From positions 1-64,000 of the forward strand of contig CAIJWE010000068.1 in NCBI GenBank assembly GCA_903824295.1: a stretch of 64,000 bases of DNA. The letters are read 5' to 3'. Origin of the DNA: an uncultured Chlorobiaceae bacterium. Lineage in GTDB: Bacteria > Bacteroidota > Chlorobiia > Chlorobiales > Chlorobiaceae. The notes under the pieces were generated by a model. It saw only the letters and a program-made list of their open reading frames with translations. It searched no databases and had not been told where the DNA came from. Of this stretch, positions 34,883-43,506 are shown piece after piece. Within the stretch, counting starts at the first letter, position 1; every line of letters begins with the position of its first letter. The translations under genes and the position numbers were made by a program.

Positions 34883-36040
34883 ATGGGGCTGACCCTAAGT
34901 GATCGGCACGCTTGTGTGCTGCAGTCGGAAATTCGTAACATGTCGATTGAGTGCCGTCGGGTCGGTGGTATCAATCTTGCACAGGGGGTTTGTGATACTC
35001 CTGTGCCCGAATCTGTTCTACAAGGTGCGATTGAGGCGATAGGGCAGGGGATAAACAGCTACACGCATTATGCCGGTCTATCTCAATTGCGCGAGGCTCT
35101 TGCTCTCAAGCAGAAGAGGTTTTCTTCTGTGACGTTTGACCCGGAGTGTGAAGTCATTGTCAGTGCCGGAGCAACGGGCGCATTGTATTGCGCGTTTCAG
35201 GCTTTGCTCAATCCGGGTGATGAGGTGATGGTGTTTGAGCCTTTTTACGGCTACCATATCAGTACATTGCAGGCTGCGGAGGCTGTGCCGGTCTATCTTC
35301 CGCTGAATCCTCCGGAGTGGTCGTTCAGCGATCATGATCTTGAGCTTCTCATTACCCCCCGCACCCGAGGCATTATCGTCAATACTCCGGCAAATCCGTC
35401 AGGGAAGGTTTTCTCCTCTGACGAGCTTGAGATCATCGCCGGTTTTGCGGAACGCTACGACCTGTTTGTTTTTACTGATGAGATCTACGAGCATTTTGTT
35501 TATGGCGACCATCTCCATCGTTCTTTTGCCTCTTTGCCCGGGATGAGGGAGCGAACCATTACCGTTTCAGGTTCTTCAAAAACGTTCAGTGTTACGGGGT
35601 GGCGGATCGGTTATCTCTTTTGCGATGCGAGGTGGGCCCAGGCAATCGGATATTTCAATGATCTTATCTATGTGTGCGCTCCGGCTCCTCTGCAGGCTGG
35701 TGTCGCCAGGGGAGTGCAGGAGCTTTGTGACAATTACTACCAAAATCTTTCAGTTGCCTATCAGGCAAAGCGCGACCGTTTCTGTGACGCACTCTCTCGT
35801 GCTGGCATGCCTCCCTATATCCCTGATGGAGCCTATTATGTGCTCGCCGATGTTTCCTCTATTCCAGGTCGTACGGGCAAAGAACGGGCATTACACATTC
35901 TGCAGAAAACAGGTGTGGCCAGTGTTCCGGGCGGTGCGTTTTATCATGATAAAAGGGGCGAGAAGATGGTTCGTTTTTGTTTCGCCAAAGAGAATGCCGT
36001 GCTTGATGAAGCCATGCAACGTCTTCAGCTTCTTGCCTGA
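34883..36040 (+). CDS. PLP-dependent aminotransferase, class I/II
   Basis: 385 residues, fold-type I. Visible features are NLAQGVCDTPVP (substrate loop), SAGATGALY, NTPANPSGKVF, FTDEIYEHFVY (Asp/Tyr to the PLP ring), SGSSKTFSVTGWRIGY with the Schiff-base Lys near residue 233, and the C-terminal Arg in MVRFCFAK. It is closest in style to aspartate/aromatic or kynurenine-type aminotransferases; the exact amino donor is not determined. It is followed by a lipoprotein gene with its own strong ribosome-binding site. Confidence 0.9.
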   Translation: MGLTLSDRHACVLQSEIRNMSIECRRVGGINLAQGVCDTPVPESVLQGAIEAIGQGINSYTHYAGLSQLREALALKQKRFSSVTFDPECEVIVSAGATGALYCAFQALLNPGDEVMVFEPFYGYHISTLQAAEAVPVYLPLNPPEWSFSDHDLELLITPRTRGIIVNTPANPSGKVFSSDELEIIAGFAERYDLFVFTDEIYEHFVYGDHLHRSFASLPGMRERTITVSGSSKTFSVTGWRIGYLFCDARWAQAIGYFNDLIYVCAPAPLQAGVARGVQELCDNYYQNLSVAYQAKRDRFCDALSRAGMPPYIPDGAYYVLADVSSIPGRTGKERALHILQKTGVASVPGGAFYHDKRGEKMVRFCFAKENAVLDEAMQRLQLLA

Positions 36041-36077
36041 ATTTTTTAAACCTTAAACCTAAACCGGAGGAGCAGGT

Positions 36078-36905
36078 ATGGCCAGAAAAGGGTTGATCAG
36101 GATTGCCGGATTTGTTGTACTGTTGTTTTCCCTTGCTGGCTGCCTGGAGATCAGTACAATCGTCAGCGTTAAACCGGATGGCACAGGAACTGTTTCCGAG
36201 CAGATGTTGATGAGCAAGAGCTCTTTTGGCGAGATGTTTCTTACTGATGGGGAGAAAAAAGGGCAGTCTGGCCAGCTTCCCGGTAAAGAAGCATTTGAAA
36301 AGAAGTCGCTGGGGATGGGTGAAGGGGTGCATTTTGTTTCGGTTCGTCCGATTGTAACGAAAACGCAGGCAGGATATGAGGCGATCTATTCGTTCAGGGA
36401 TATCAATCTGTTGCAGGTTAATAGTGCGCCTGATAACGGCGTTTCAGCCGATTCAACTTCCGGTGGTGAGCAATCCCTGAAAAAGAAAAAAGAGTATGTC
36501 CGTTTTTTCCTGAAAGAGGGTTCTCCATCGCGGCTTGTCATTGTGGGGGATCAGGCAAAAAAGGCATCATTATCTGGATCTCCTGATGCCGTAAAGCCTC
36601 ATCAAAATGCTCAACAAGTGAAAATGGCAATACGCATCATGAGAGAGTTTCTCAAGGGGATGAGAGTGTTTATGGCAGTTGATGTCAATGGATCGATACT
36701 CAGTACCAATGCGACGTATCGAAAAGAAAACAGAGTGACCTTGATGGATGTGAATTTTGACAAGCTGTTGGCCAATCCGAGACAGTTTGCTTCATTTGCA
36801 GCTCTCGGCTCTGACCCTTCTTTCGGAGAGATGCAGAAAATCCTGAAAAAAATTCCGGGAATCAAGCTTGAAATGCAAAAAGAGGTTGCGGTGACTTTTC
36901 AGTAA
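36078..36905 (+). CDS. Predicted lipoprotein, unknown
   Basis: 275 residues. The signal FVVLLFSLAGCLEIS carries a lipobox (LAGC), so Cys22 should be lipidated. The mature part begins with ISTIVSVKPDGTGTVSEQM and alternates beta-rich stretches with Lys-rich linkers. No enzymatic motif seen. GGAGGAG stands six bases before the ATG, the best Shine-Dalgarno in the region. It converges on rnpB. Confidence 0.7.
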   Translation: MARKGLIRIAGFVVLLFSLAGCLEISTIVSVKPDGTGTVSEQMLMSKSSFGEMFLTDGEKKGQSGQLPGKEAFEKKSLGMGEGVHFVSVRPIVTKTQAGYEAIYSFRDINLLQVNSAPDNGVSADSTSGGEQSLKKKKEYVRFFLKEGSPSRLVIVGDQAKKASLSGSPDAVKPHQNAQQVKMAIRIMREFLKGMRVFMAVDVNGSILSTNATYRKENRVTLMDVNFDKLLANPRQFASFAALGSDPSFGEMQKILKKIPGIKLEMQKEVAVTFQ

Positions 36906-36939
36906 AGAGGCAATGGGGAGGATGTATTGCATAAAAAAA

Positions 36940-37346
36940 CTGAAACCGAAAGCTATAAGCCGAATTCTGTGGATTACCCGGGAACCCCGGGTAAAGCTGC
37001 AGCCATTTATCTGATGCGGCTTACCCGAGAACTCTCCTTTCGGAATTGAACGGGCCGCTCTTTATCCCCGGAGGGAAAAGTCCTCTTATTTAGCCTTGCT
37101 TCGGGGAGGTTTGCCAAGCACATTCCATTACTGCAATGTCTGGTGGTCTCTTACACCCCCGTTTCACCCTTACTCCAGCCATCCGGAGCGGTCTGTTTTC
37201 TGTTGCACTCTCTGTGACAAGCGGCTTGCGCCGTCATCCCCGGGCTTGAGCCTTGCGACTCTCGACCGGCACCCTGCCCTGTGAAGTTCGGACTTTCCTC
37301 CGTATGACCTTGCGGTTGAACGGCGACTGCACACTTGCGGTTTCAG
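36940..37346 (-). ncRNA. rnpB: RNase P RNA, bacterial class A
   Basis: Read on the minus strand, it carries the conserved blocks of M1-type RNA: ACGGAGGAAAGTCCGAAC near the 5' end, GGATGGCTGGAGTAAGGGTG in the middle, and ACAGAATTCGGCTTATAG near the 3' end. The ends (CTGAAACCGC and CGGTTTCAG) pair as helix P1, which sets the limits at about 36940 and 37346. It is the catalytic RNA that trims tRNA 5' leaders. It lies just downstream of the zinc-ribbon gene on the same strand. Confidence 0.96.
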
Positions 37347-37401
37347 TTTTACAAAGAACGATGACGGAAAGAACGTTCATATTTTTGAACGCATCTCTTT
37401 T

Positions 37402-38202
37402 TTAATCTTCAGCTTCTTCAAAAAGTCGTTCGTGAACAACGATGCGTCCGCACGACTCGCAAAGATAGAATCCACCCTGAACAATCAGTGTATGACGATT
37501 GGTCGGTACCCTCGTGTTGCAACCGGAACAGGCGTTGCGGTTCAGCTTTACGACAGCATTATTCAAGGTGCCGCTTCTGAGGTGGTCATATTTATCGAGC
37601 AGTCTTTTTGCTTCGGTGGCAATATGCAACCGCTGTGCCGTAACCTTTTTTTTCAGTGAACTGACATCTTCGGCCGTTTCGATAACAATGCTGTCGAGTT
37701 CCTCTTTTTTCTGGCCGATCTGTTTTTTAAGATCCTGAAGCTGCTGATGCAGGACATCATCAGGCATCATCTCTTCGGTAATTTCGTCATAGCGATTCTC
37801 GGCGATGAGCAGCCGCCCTTTTTTCTGGATCTCCTGTGATCGCTGTATGGCGTGGACAATATCCTGAAGCTGGATTTCAGCCTGCGCTATCTCTTTCTCT
37901 TCGTATTCGATCTGCTTTGAGAGTGCGTCATACTCCTTGTTGTTGCGGGCGAGTGTCTGCTTCTCCTTAAAGTTCAGAATTTTATTTTTACACTCATTGA
38001 TTGTTTCGTGGAGATGTGAGCGTACTTTCAGGTGCTCGTCAGCTATCTTTTTTCGTGATTCGATCTGGCGGTTGGTAAATACCAGATCTTCGTCAAGGGC
38101 ATCAATTTCCTCTGGCAGTCCTTTTTGAAGGCTGATGATGTTTTCTATCTGGTTGTCGAGGTGCTGAAGCCTGACGAGCAGGTTTATTTTTGTATGATCC
38201 AC
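37402..38202 (-). CDS. C4-type zinc ribbon coiled-coil protein (DUF164-like)
   Basis: 266 residues. About 190 residues of coiled coil (heptads with ESRKKIADEHLKV and KEIAQAEIQLQD) lead to a C-terminal zinc ribbon with CSGC and CESC pairs. This is the family seen widely in bacteria and linked by others to nucleic-acid or ribosome-related functions; its precise role is unsettled. It sits between the tRNA-Leu terminator and rnpB on the same strand. Confidence 0.85.
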   Translation of the reverse strand: MDHTKINLLVRLQHLDNQIENIISLQKGLPEEIDALDEDLVFTNRQIESRKKIADEHLKVRSHLHETINECKNKILNFKEKQTLARNNKEYDALSKQIEYEEKEIAQAEIQLQDIVHAIQRSQEIQKKGRLLIAENRYDEITEEMMPDDVLHQQLQDLKKQIGQKKEELDSIVIETAEDVSSLKKKVTAQRLHIATEAKRLLDKYDHLRSGTLNNAVVKLNRNACSGCNTRVPTNRHTLIVQGGFYLCESCGRIVVHERLFEEAED

Positions 38203-38242
38203 TACTCCTGATATTTTTGGATTATTTAAAGCAACAAAAAAA

Positions 38243-38264
38243 GCACCCTCTCAAGAAAAGGTGC
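38243..38264 (-). terminator. Terminator after tRNA-Leu
   Basis: On the minus strand GCACC and GGTGC pair across a 12-base loop, followed by seven T residues. It is about 100 bases downstream of the tRNA. Confidence 0.75.
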
Positions 38265-38364
38265 ATACTCGTGCGTTGTATGTGAAAAACCTGGTCTGAG
38301 ATGAATCGACTGATGATATGTAGTTGACCGTATTCACTTCGATATCGTCTGGGAAGATTGTTTG

Positions 38365-38446
38365 TGCCCGAAAGGAGACTCGAACTCCTACACCTTGCGG
38401 CGCGCGTCCCTGAAACGCGTGCGTCTACCAATTCCGCCATTCGGGC
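38365..38446 (-). tRNA. tRNA-Leu (anticodon CAG)
   Basis: 82 nucleotides on the minus strand. The acceptor stem GCCCGAA pairs with TTCGGGC. The anticodon stem CGCGT/ACGCG encloses loop TTCAGGG, giving CAG. A variable arm typical of class II tRNAs and the T-loop GTTCGAGTC are present. The discriminator is A, and the CCA end is not encoded. It lies 32 bases downstream of rpmG, so the two may be co-transcribed. Confidence 0.95.
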
Positions 38447-38478
38447 ATTTCGTCATGCTCAGACCAGTACAAAAAACC

Positions 38479-38661
38479 TTACTTGATCTCCTTGTGCAGG
38501 GTATGACGCTGCATGTTTGGATTGTACTTCTTCAAGATAAGACGTTCTGTGGTATTTTTCTTGTTTTTTGTCGTGGTATATCTGGAAACCGTCTTTCCCT
38601 CTTTTTTTGCTTCAGTGCATTCAAGGGTGATAACGATTCTATTTTCTTTTCCTTTTGCCAT
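38479..38661 (-). CDS. rpmG: 50S ribosomal protein L33
   Basis: 60 residues: [20 protein letters not shown], then a [16 protein letters not shown] stretch and [15 protein letters not shown]. This matches L33 end to end. A single Cys is present, so it is the form without the zinc-binding CxxC pair (C-minus type), which does not depend on zinc. It lies on the large subunit near the E site. tRNA-Leu follows on the same strand. Confidence 0.96.
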   Translation of the reverse strand: MAKGKENRIVITLECTEAKKEGKTVSRYTTTKNKKNTTERLILKKYNPNMQRHTLHKEIK

Positions 38662-38808
38662 GGTAACAGTCAGGTATGAAATTGTAAAGAGACGTCAATA
38701 TAAGCTCTGACAGGTGATTTTGCAAGTTATGGGTTTTTTCTTTCTCTGATAACGGGAGAAAAGCTATTTTTATCCTCTTTATAACCCTTTTAACAGGTAA
38801 CCGTAACC

Positions 38809-40062
38809 GTGCTTGACAGTAATTATTTTCACTATACCGCGGCAACGCTTCATTGCGATGAAGTCAGTCTTGAAGAGCTTGCCGCCACTTTTGGCACTCC
38901 TCTTTTTGTGACCTCCAGAAGAAGCCTTATTGAAAGCTGTCTGACTTTCGAGCACGCATTCAAAGAGCTTCCGCATTTTACCTGCTATTCCGTCAAGGCC
39001 AATTTTAATCTCACGGTTATCCGTACGTTGGCTGAACTTGGTTGTGGCTGTGATGTCAATTCCGGAGGAGAGCTTTATCGGGCATTGCAGGCCGGTGTTC
39101 CGGCGGAAAAAATCATTTTTGCCGGCGTCGGCAAGAGGGCTGACGAGATAGCCGATGCCCTTCAGAGCGGGGTGCTCATGCTGAAAGCGGAATCGCTCTC
39201 GGAACTCCGGGCTATCGACCGTATCGCTGGAGAGCTGGGCAAAAGAGCCGCTGTTGCCATCCGCATTAATCCGAATGTGACGGCTGAAACTCATCCCTAT
39301 ATTACCACCGGAGACAGTAAAGAGAAATTTGGCGTTGATGAGGCGGAGCTTGCAGAGCTCTTTTCCCTGTTTTCTGAGTTTCCCAATCTTAAACTTGTCG
39401 GGCTTGATATGCATATCGGATCACAAATTTTTGATCCGGAATATTATGTGGCAGCCACCACGAAGCTGCTCACGATTTTCAGGCTTTCGAAAGAGCTTGG
39501 CTTTGCCATTGAATTTCTTGATATCGGCGGGGGGTTTCCGGTAACCTATGATCCACTGAAACCGGCTACACCGATTGAACAGTTTGCCGAAAAGTTGGTT
39601 CCAATGCTTCGGCCTCTTGGCGTCAAGGTGATTTTTGAACCGGGACGTTATCTGGTTGCCAATGCGTCGGTACTGTTAACCAGAATTCTCTACAAAAAGA
39701 GCAATCATACCGGCAAACAGTTTTTTGTGGTCGATGCAGGGATGACTGAACTGATTCGTCCGGCGCTCTATCAGTCGCATCATGAAATTCAGTCTGTGAA
39801 GCTTCATGAGAAAACGGTGGTTGCCGATGTTGTCGGACCGATTTGTGAGTCAAGTGATTTTTTTGCTCGTCAGCGGGCGATTCCGGCAGCAGAAGAGGGT
39901 GAACTGCTTGCCGTCATGTCATCAGGAGCTTATGGCGCTGTGATGGGGAGCAATTACAATGGCAGGCTTCGCCCGGCGGAAGTCATGGTTAACGGAAGCG
40001 AGGTCAGGCTTGTCCGTAAACGTGAAACCCTTGAACAGCTCGTACAGAATGAGCTGTTCTGA
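38809..40062 (+). CDS. lysA: Diaminopimelate decarboxylase
   Basis: 417 residues, a PLP-dependent fold-type III enzyme that turns meso-diaminopimelate into lysine. YSVKANFNLTVIRTL holds the PLP Lys near residue 63. GCDVNSGGE, DMHIGSQIF, DIGGGFPV and FEPGRYLVANA (phosphate and substrate binding) follow, and the active-site Cys region is GPICESSDFF. Start GTG at 38809 (gtgcttgacag); no ATG fits better. It is divergent from rpmG and convergent with metF. Confidence 0.95.
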   Translation: MLDSNYFHYTAATLHCDEVSLEELAATFGTPLFVTSRRSLIESCLTFEHAFKELPHFTCYSVKANFNLTVIRTLAELGCGCDVNSGGELYRALQAGVPAEKIIFAGVGKRADEIADALQSGVLMLKAESLSELRAIDRIAGELGKRAAVAIRINPNVTAETHPYITTGDSKEKFGVDEAELAELFSLFSEFPNLKLVGLDMHIGSQIFDPEYYVAATTKLLTIFRLSKELGFAIEFLDIGGGFPVTYDPLKPATPIEQFAEKLVPMLRPLGVKVIFEPGRYLVANASVLLTRILYKKSNHTGKQFFVVDAGMTELIRPALYQSHHEIQSVKLHEKTVVADVVGPICESSDFFARQRAIPAAEEGELLAVMSSGAYGAVMGSNYNGRLRPAEVMVNGSEVRLVRKRETLEQLVQNELF

Positions 40063-40104
40063 GAAGAGAAGTGCTCGCTGTTTTAATCTCTCAGAGTTTA
40101 ATTT

Positions 40105-40182
40105 TTCACCGCTTGCGGTGAATGTCGTCCAGTTTCTTGTATAACCAGGATACCCCGCTGCTTGCGGCGGGGAGCTTTATTG
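40105..40182. repeat. Paired-hairpin REP-like element
   Basis: Two hairpins frame a 30-base spacer: TTCACCGC/GCGGTGAA at 40105-40112 and 40115-40122, and CCCCGC/GCGGGG at 40153-40158 and 40167-40172. Both have CTTGCGG at the tip. The minus strand can be read as a short peptide ending YKKLDDIHRKR. I recognise that peptide as a recurrent spurious product in many bacterial genomes, which points to a dispersed repeat. The second hairpin lies 13 bases past the metF stop and might also end its transcript. Confidence 0.65.
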
Positions 40183-40185
40183 CGG

Positions 40186-41055
40186 TTACTGGTGGATGTG
40201 GTTGAAGATTTTAAGGGTTGCATCGGCCATGTTCAGGGTGTAGAAGTGCATGCCCTTGATATGATGGTCGATGAGCTCCTGTACTTGAGCTGTAGCCCAT
40301 TCAATACCAATTGCGGCTACGTCATTGTCGTTTTTTGCGGTCAGTATTTTTTTCTGGAGAGTGGCGGGAATCCTTGCGCCAAGTGCCAGTTCCGACATTC
40401 TGATCATACCTTTTTGTGTGGTAATGGGCATGATACCCGGGATGACGGGCACGGTAATGCCACCAAGGGTGCATCGCTCAACGAAATCGAAGTAATCGCG
40501 GTTATCGAAAAAGAGCTGTGTGACAATATAGTCTGCCCCGGCATCCACTTTTTCTTTCAGATAGTCGATCTCTTTCAGCCGGTTTGGTGTTTCAGGATGC
40601 CCTTCAGGAAACCCTGCAACGCCGATACCGAAATCGGGATACTCTTTTTTAATGAAGCGAACCAGGTCTATGGCGTAGGGGAAGTCCTTGGTGGCCTCGG
40701 CCATTGATGCTATCCCGGCGGGTTTGTCTCCTCTCAGGGCGAGCACGTTGTTGATACCGTGATCGCGATAGTTCTGCAAAATGGCTCTGGTCTCCTCTTT
40801 GTCGGAACAGATGCAGGTAAGATGCGATACGACGGTCAGGCCGGTCTCTTTCTGAATCCTTGTCACCAGGCTATGGGTTCTTGAGCGGGTCGATCCTCCT
40901 GCTCCGTAGGTAACGCTGACATAGGAAGGGTTGAGCGGCGAAAGGGCTGCAATGGTTGCAAACAGTGTTTCCCATTCCTCATCTTTTTTTGGGGGAAAAA
41001 ATTCAAAACTGAAGACAGGTTTGGTGGCAGAGTCCAGTATTTCTTTGACAAGCAT
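40186..41055 (-). CDS. metF: 5,10-methylenetetrahydrofolate reductase
   Basis: 289 residues, a TIM-barrel FAD enzyme making 5-methyl-THF for methionine synthesis. FSFEFFPPKKDEEWETL holds the catalytic Glu, SVTYGAGGSTRSRT and LALRGDKP bind folate and FAD, and GVAGFPEGHPE, QLFFDNRDYFDF and GIMPITTQK complete the family signature. Divergent from the comEC-like gene across only 56 bases; no riboswitch fits there. Confidence 0.96.
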   Translation of the reverse strand: MLVKEILDSATKPVFSFEFFPPKKDEEWETLFATIAALSPLNPSYVSVTYGAGGSTRSRTHSLVTRIQKETGLTVVSHLTCICSDKEETRAILQNYRDHGINNVLALRGDKPAGIASMAEATKDFPYAIDLVRFIKKEYPDFGIGVAGFPEGHPETPNRLKEIDYLKEKVDAGADYIVTQLFFDNRDYFDFVERCTLGGITVPVIPGIMPITTQKGMIRMSELALGARIPATLQKKILTAKNDNDVAAIGIEWATAQVQELIDHHIKGMHFYTLNMADATLKIFNHIHQ

Positions 41056-41111
41056 GCAAAAGGTGACGTTTATAGGCTTGAGTAAAAAAAAGAATATACA
41101 AAAACAAAGAG

Positions 41112-43361
41112 TTGCCTAACGTAAAAAAAATAAAGGATCTGCGGCACTCCGTGCACGTTTCTGTGGCACCATACCCGGCGGTACGGTTGCTTTGTTTTGT
41201 TATTCCGGGGATTCTTGCAGGGGTAAACCTTTCTTTTCCGCTTGAAGGGTGGCTGCTGCTTTGTGCCCTCGCCCTTGTCGCCCTTGCAGCAGGAATGCTG
41301 TACGAACAGGTGCGCAACAAAGCGCCATTCCCGCTTTTTTTTACCTCCATCAGCTACCTGCTTTTTGTTTTCTTTTGCTTTGCCGCTTACAGTGACTACC
41401 AGCTCAATTATGCGCCTCGCGATGGACTTTTGCGTTTCATCGGCAAAAATGTGCTGCTTTATGGCAGGATTGCCGACAGGCCAAATTATTCCAAAACCGG
41501 AGTTGGCTGGATTATGGAGGTCGAGGAGGTGTTTGAACATGGCCGAATCGTCAAACTTCATGACCGGGCAAAAATTTTCATGCGCAATTCAGGGAGACCT
41601 GATGTCAAGATTGTGTACGGCGATATGGTGCGTGTGAAGGGAAAGCTTGATCTTGTGTCGGAAGCGGCAAACCGCGGCGAGTTTGACCCGCGCAGAGCGG
41701 CCCGCATGAAGCAGCTTTCGGTACAGCTTTACTGTGCAGGCCCCTGGCAGGTGCAGCACGAAGGTGCGGCAAGTCTTAACGGTTTTGAGCGGTTCATTGT
41801 TCGGCCGGTCTACAACTTTATCACAAAGAGTCTTGAAGAGCTTATGCCGGATAGTGAAGAGCGAAAACTCTCTGCAGGTGTTTTGACGGGCGAAAGGGAG
41901 TCGATGTCAGAGGAGGTATTTGAAGCCTTCAAGCTCACAGGTACAGCGCATATCCTTGCTGTTTCAGGGCTTAATGTCGGCCTGCTTGCCCTTGTCGTTC
42001 AAATCTGCCTGCAGCGCTTCAAAGTGACCACTGTGGGGCGGTGGCTCTCCTTTGTACTCTTCTGTTTCATTTTGCTTGTCTACTGTTGTGTGACCGGCAA
42101 CTCTCCGTCGGTCAAGCGTGCCGCCTTCATGTCTCTGGTGTTTATTGGCGGAGAGACGCTGGGCAGGAAAAGCTATCCTGTTAACTCACTTGCCCTTGCG
42201 GATTTCCTGATTCTCCTTTTTGACCCATTCGACCTGCTCAATCCGGGATTTTTGATGACCAATGGAGCTGTTCTGGGCATCCTTCTGATTTATCCCCGCT
42301 TTATCGAGTCCCCTTCGTCGCAAAAAGGTGGCGGTATTTTGCTGAGGGCAGCTCGTATCCTGCTGAGCAGCATCATGATCACCGCGGCCTCCATTATCGG
42401 AGTGTCACCCGTTATTGCCTACTATTTTGGCACCTTTTCAGTTATCAGCATTTTGGCCAATATCCCCGTTGTGCTTTTTTCTACCCTTCTGATGTATGCC
42501 CTCGTGCCGATGCTGCTGCTCAATCTTGTCTCTGGGTACGCAGCTTCATTGTTTGCCGCTACCTCCTTTTTCCTCGCAGAGCTTACCCTTCGCTCAGCCT
42601 TGTATTTCAGCCAGCTTCCCTTTGCCTCTATAACTTTCAGGCCTGATGTGGCGGAGGTCTGGATCTATTACACTCTTCTCGCAGCCCTGCTCTTTTTCGG
42701 CTACCGGAAAGCGTGGGGAAAGGCTGCTGTTTCGTTTCTTTTCGGTGTAAACCTGCTCTTCTGGTACTCTTTTGCGCTGCATCCCCGTCCTGTTGCTCCC
42801 GATATGGTGACGGTCAATCTCGGCAGGAACCTTGCGACACTCTTCTCCTCTGGCAGTGAAACGGTGCAGATCGACGCAGGAAGGGCGACGCGTGACCAGA
42901 AGCGCATCACGCAACAGCTCGACGAGTATGGCGTGGCTGTGCCTAAAGCTGTTGTACAGTTTTATACCCCCGACTCCCTTATCACAAAGGTGCCTGCCCG
43001 CCATCATCTGTTGCAAGACAGTACAACACTTGTATTGCCCTCCATGGTTATTGTCCGACCGGAAAAGAAGGTGCTCAAGCTCTGGAGTCGAAAGCGGTCA
43101 CTGCTTATTGTCTCGGGCACCAGCCGCCTGAAAGAGGAGGAGCTCTATAAAGCCGATATCGCTCTCCTCTGGGTCTATCGATTTGGCGCGAAACAGCAGC
43201 AGCAGATAACGTCGTGGCTCTCCTACGCGAAGCCGAAGCGCTGTATCCTCATCCCGGGCTCTTTTCTTCCCCGAGTCCACCTCGCCTTGATGCAGCGCTT
43301 CGCCGCGAGCCGTCCAGGAGTCGAAGTGCGCAGCAAAACCCGGCAGGTTGTGGTGCCCTGA
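41112..43361 (+). CDS. ComEC/Rec2-like channel protein with degenerate C-terminal domain
   Basis: 749 residues from a TTG start; GTG at 41154 or 41166 is possible and the start is uncertain. After two membrane helices comes an OB-like DUF4131 segment (LLYGRIADRPNY...). The competence domain follows, with LSAGVLTGERESMSEEVFEAF and GTAHILAVSGLNVGLLA, both strong ComEC signatures, and about ten helices. ComEC carries single-stranded DNA across the inner membrane. The C-terminal part (from about residue 560) resembles the beta-lactamase-like domain in shape (TVQIDAG) but lacks the HxHxDH metal site, so nuclease activity is doubtful. Confidence 0.87.
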   Translation: MPNVKKIKDLRHSVHVSVAPYPAVRLLCFVIPGILAGVNLSFPLEGWLLLCALALVALAAGMLYEQVRNKAPFPLFFTSISYLLFVFFCFAAYSDYQLNYAPRDGLLRFIGKNVLLYGRIADRPNYSKTGVGWIMEVEEVFEHGRIVKLHDRAKIFMRNSGRPDVKIVYGDMVRVKGKLDLVSEAANRGEFDPRRAARMKQLSVQLYCAGPWQVQHEGAASLNGFERFIVRPVYNFITKSLEELMPDSEERKLSAGVLTGERESMSEEVFEAFKLTGTAHILAVSGLNVGLLALVVQICLQRFKVTTVGRWLSFVLFCFILLVYCCVTGNSPSVKRAAFMSLVFIGGETLGRKSYPVNSLALADFLILLFDPFDLLNPGFLMTNGAVLGILLIYPRFIESPSSQKGGGILLRAARILLSSIMITAASIIGVSPVIAYYFGTFSVISILANIPVVLFSTLLMYALVPMLLLNLVSGYAASLFAATSFFLAELTLRSALYFSQLPFASITFRPDVAEVWIYYTLLAALLFFGYRKAWGKAAVSFLFGVNLLFWYSFALHPRPVAPDMVTVNLGRNLATLFSSGSETVQIDAGRATRDQKRITQQLDEYGVAVPKAVVQFYTPDSLITKVPARHHLLQDSTTLVLPSMVIVRPEKKVLKLWSRKRSLLIVSGTSRLKEEELYKADIALLWVYRFGAKQQQQITSWLSYAKPKRCILIPGSFLPRVHLALMQRFAASRPGVEVRSKTRQVVVP

Positions 43362-43506
43362 AGGCTTTCATACCTGATGCACGCAGGGAATAATCAGGCA
43401 GAAAAGCTTCATAACTTCAAATATGTTACTTATATTTCTTGGCTCCGATACTGTGCTATTCGAACGTACCATATTCCAGCAAACTTAAAAATCACAAGGT
43501 GAACTT

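Noticed and set aside
36938-37350. Short ORFs across the rnpB region (for example a 62-codon frame near 37096)
   Set aside because: The region is RNase P RNA; the frames have no protein features.
41056-41111. SAH/SAM riboswitch before metF
   Set aside because: Only 56 bases separate metF from the comEC-like gene and no aptamer core is visible.
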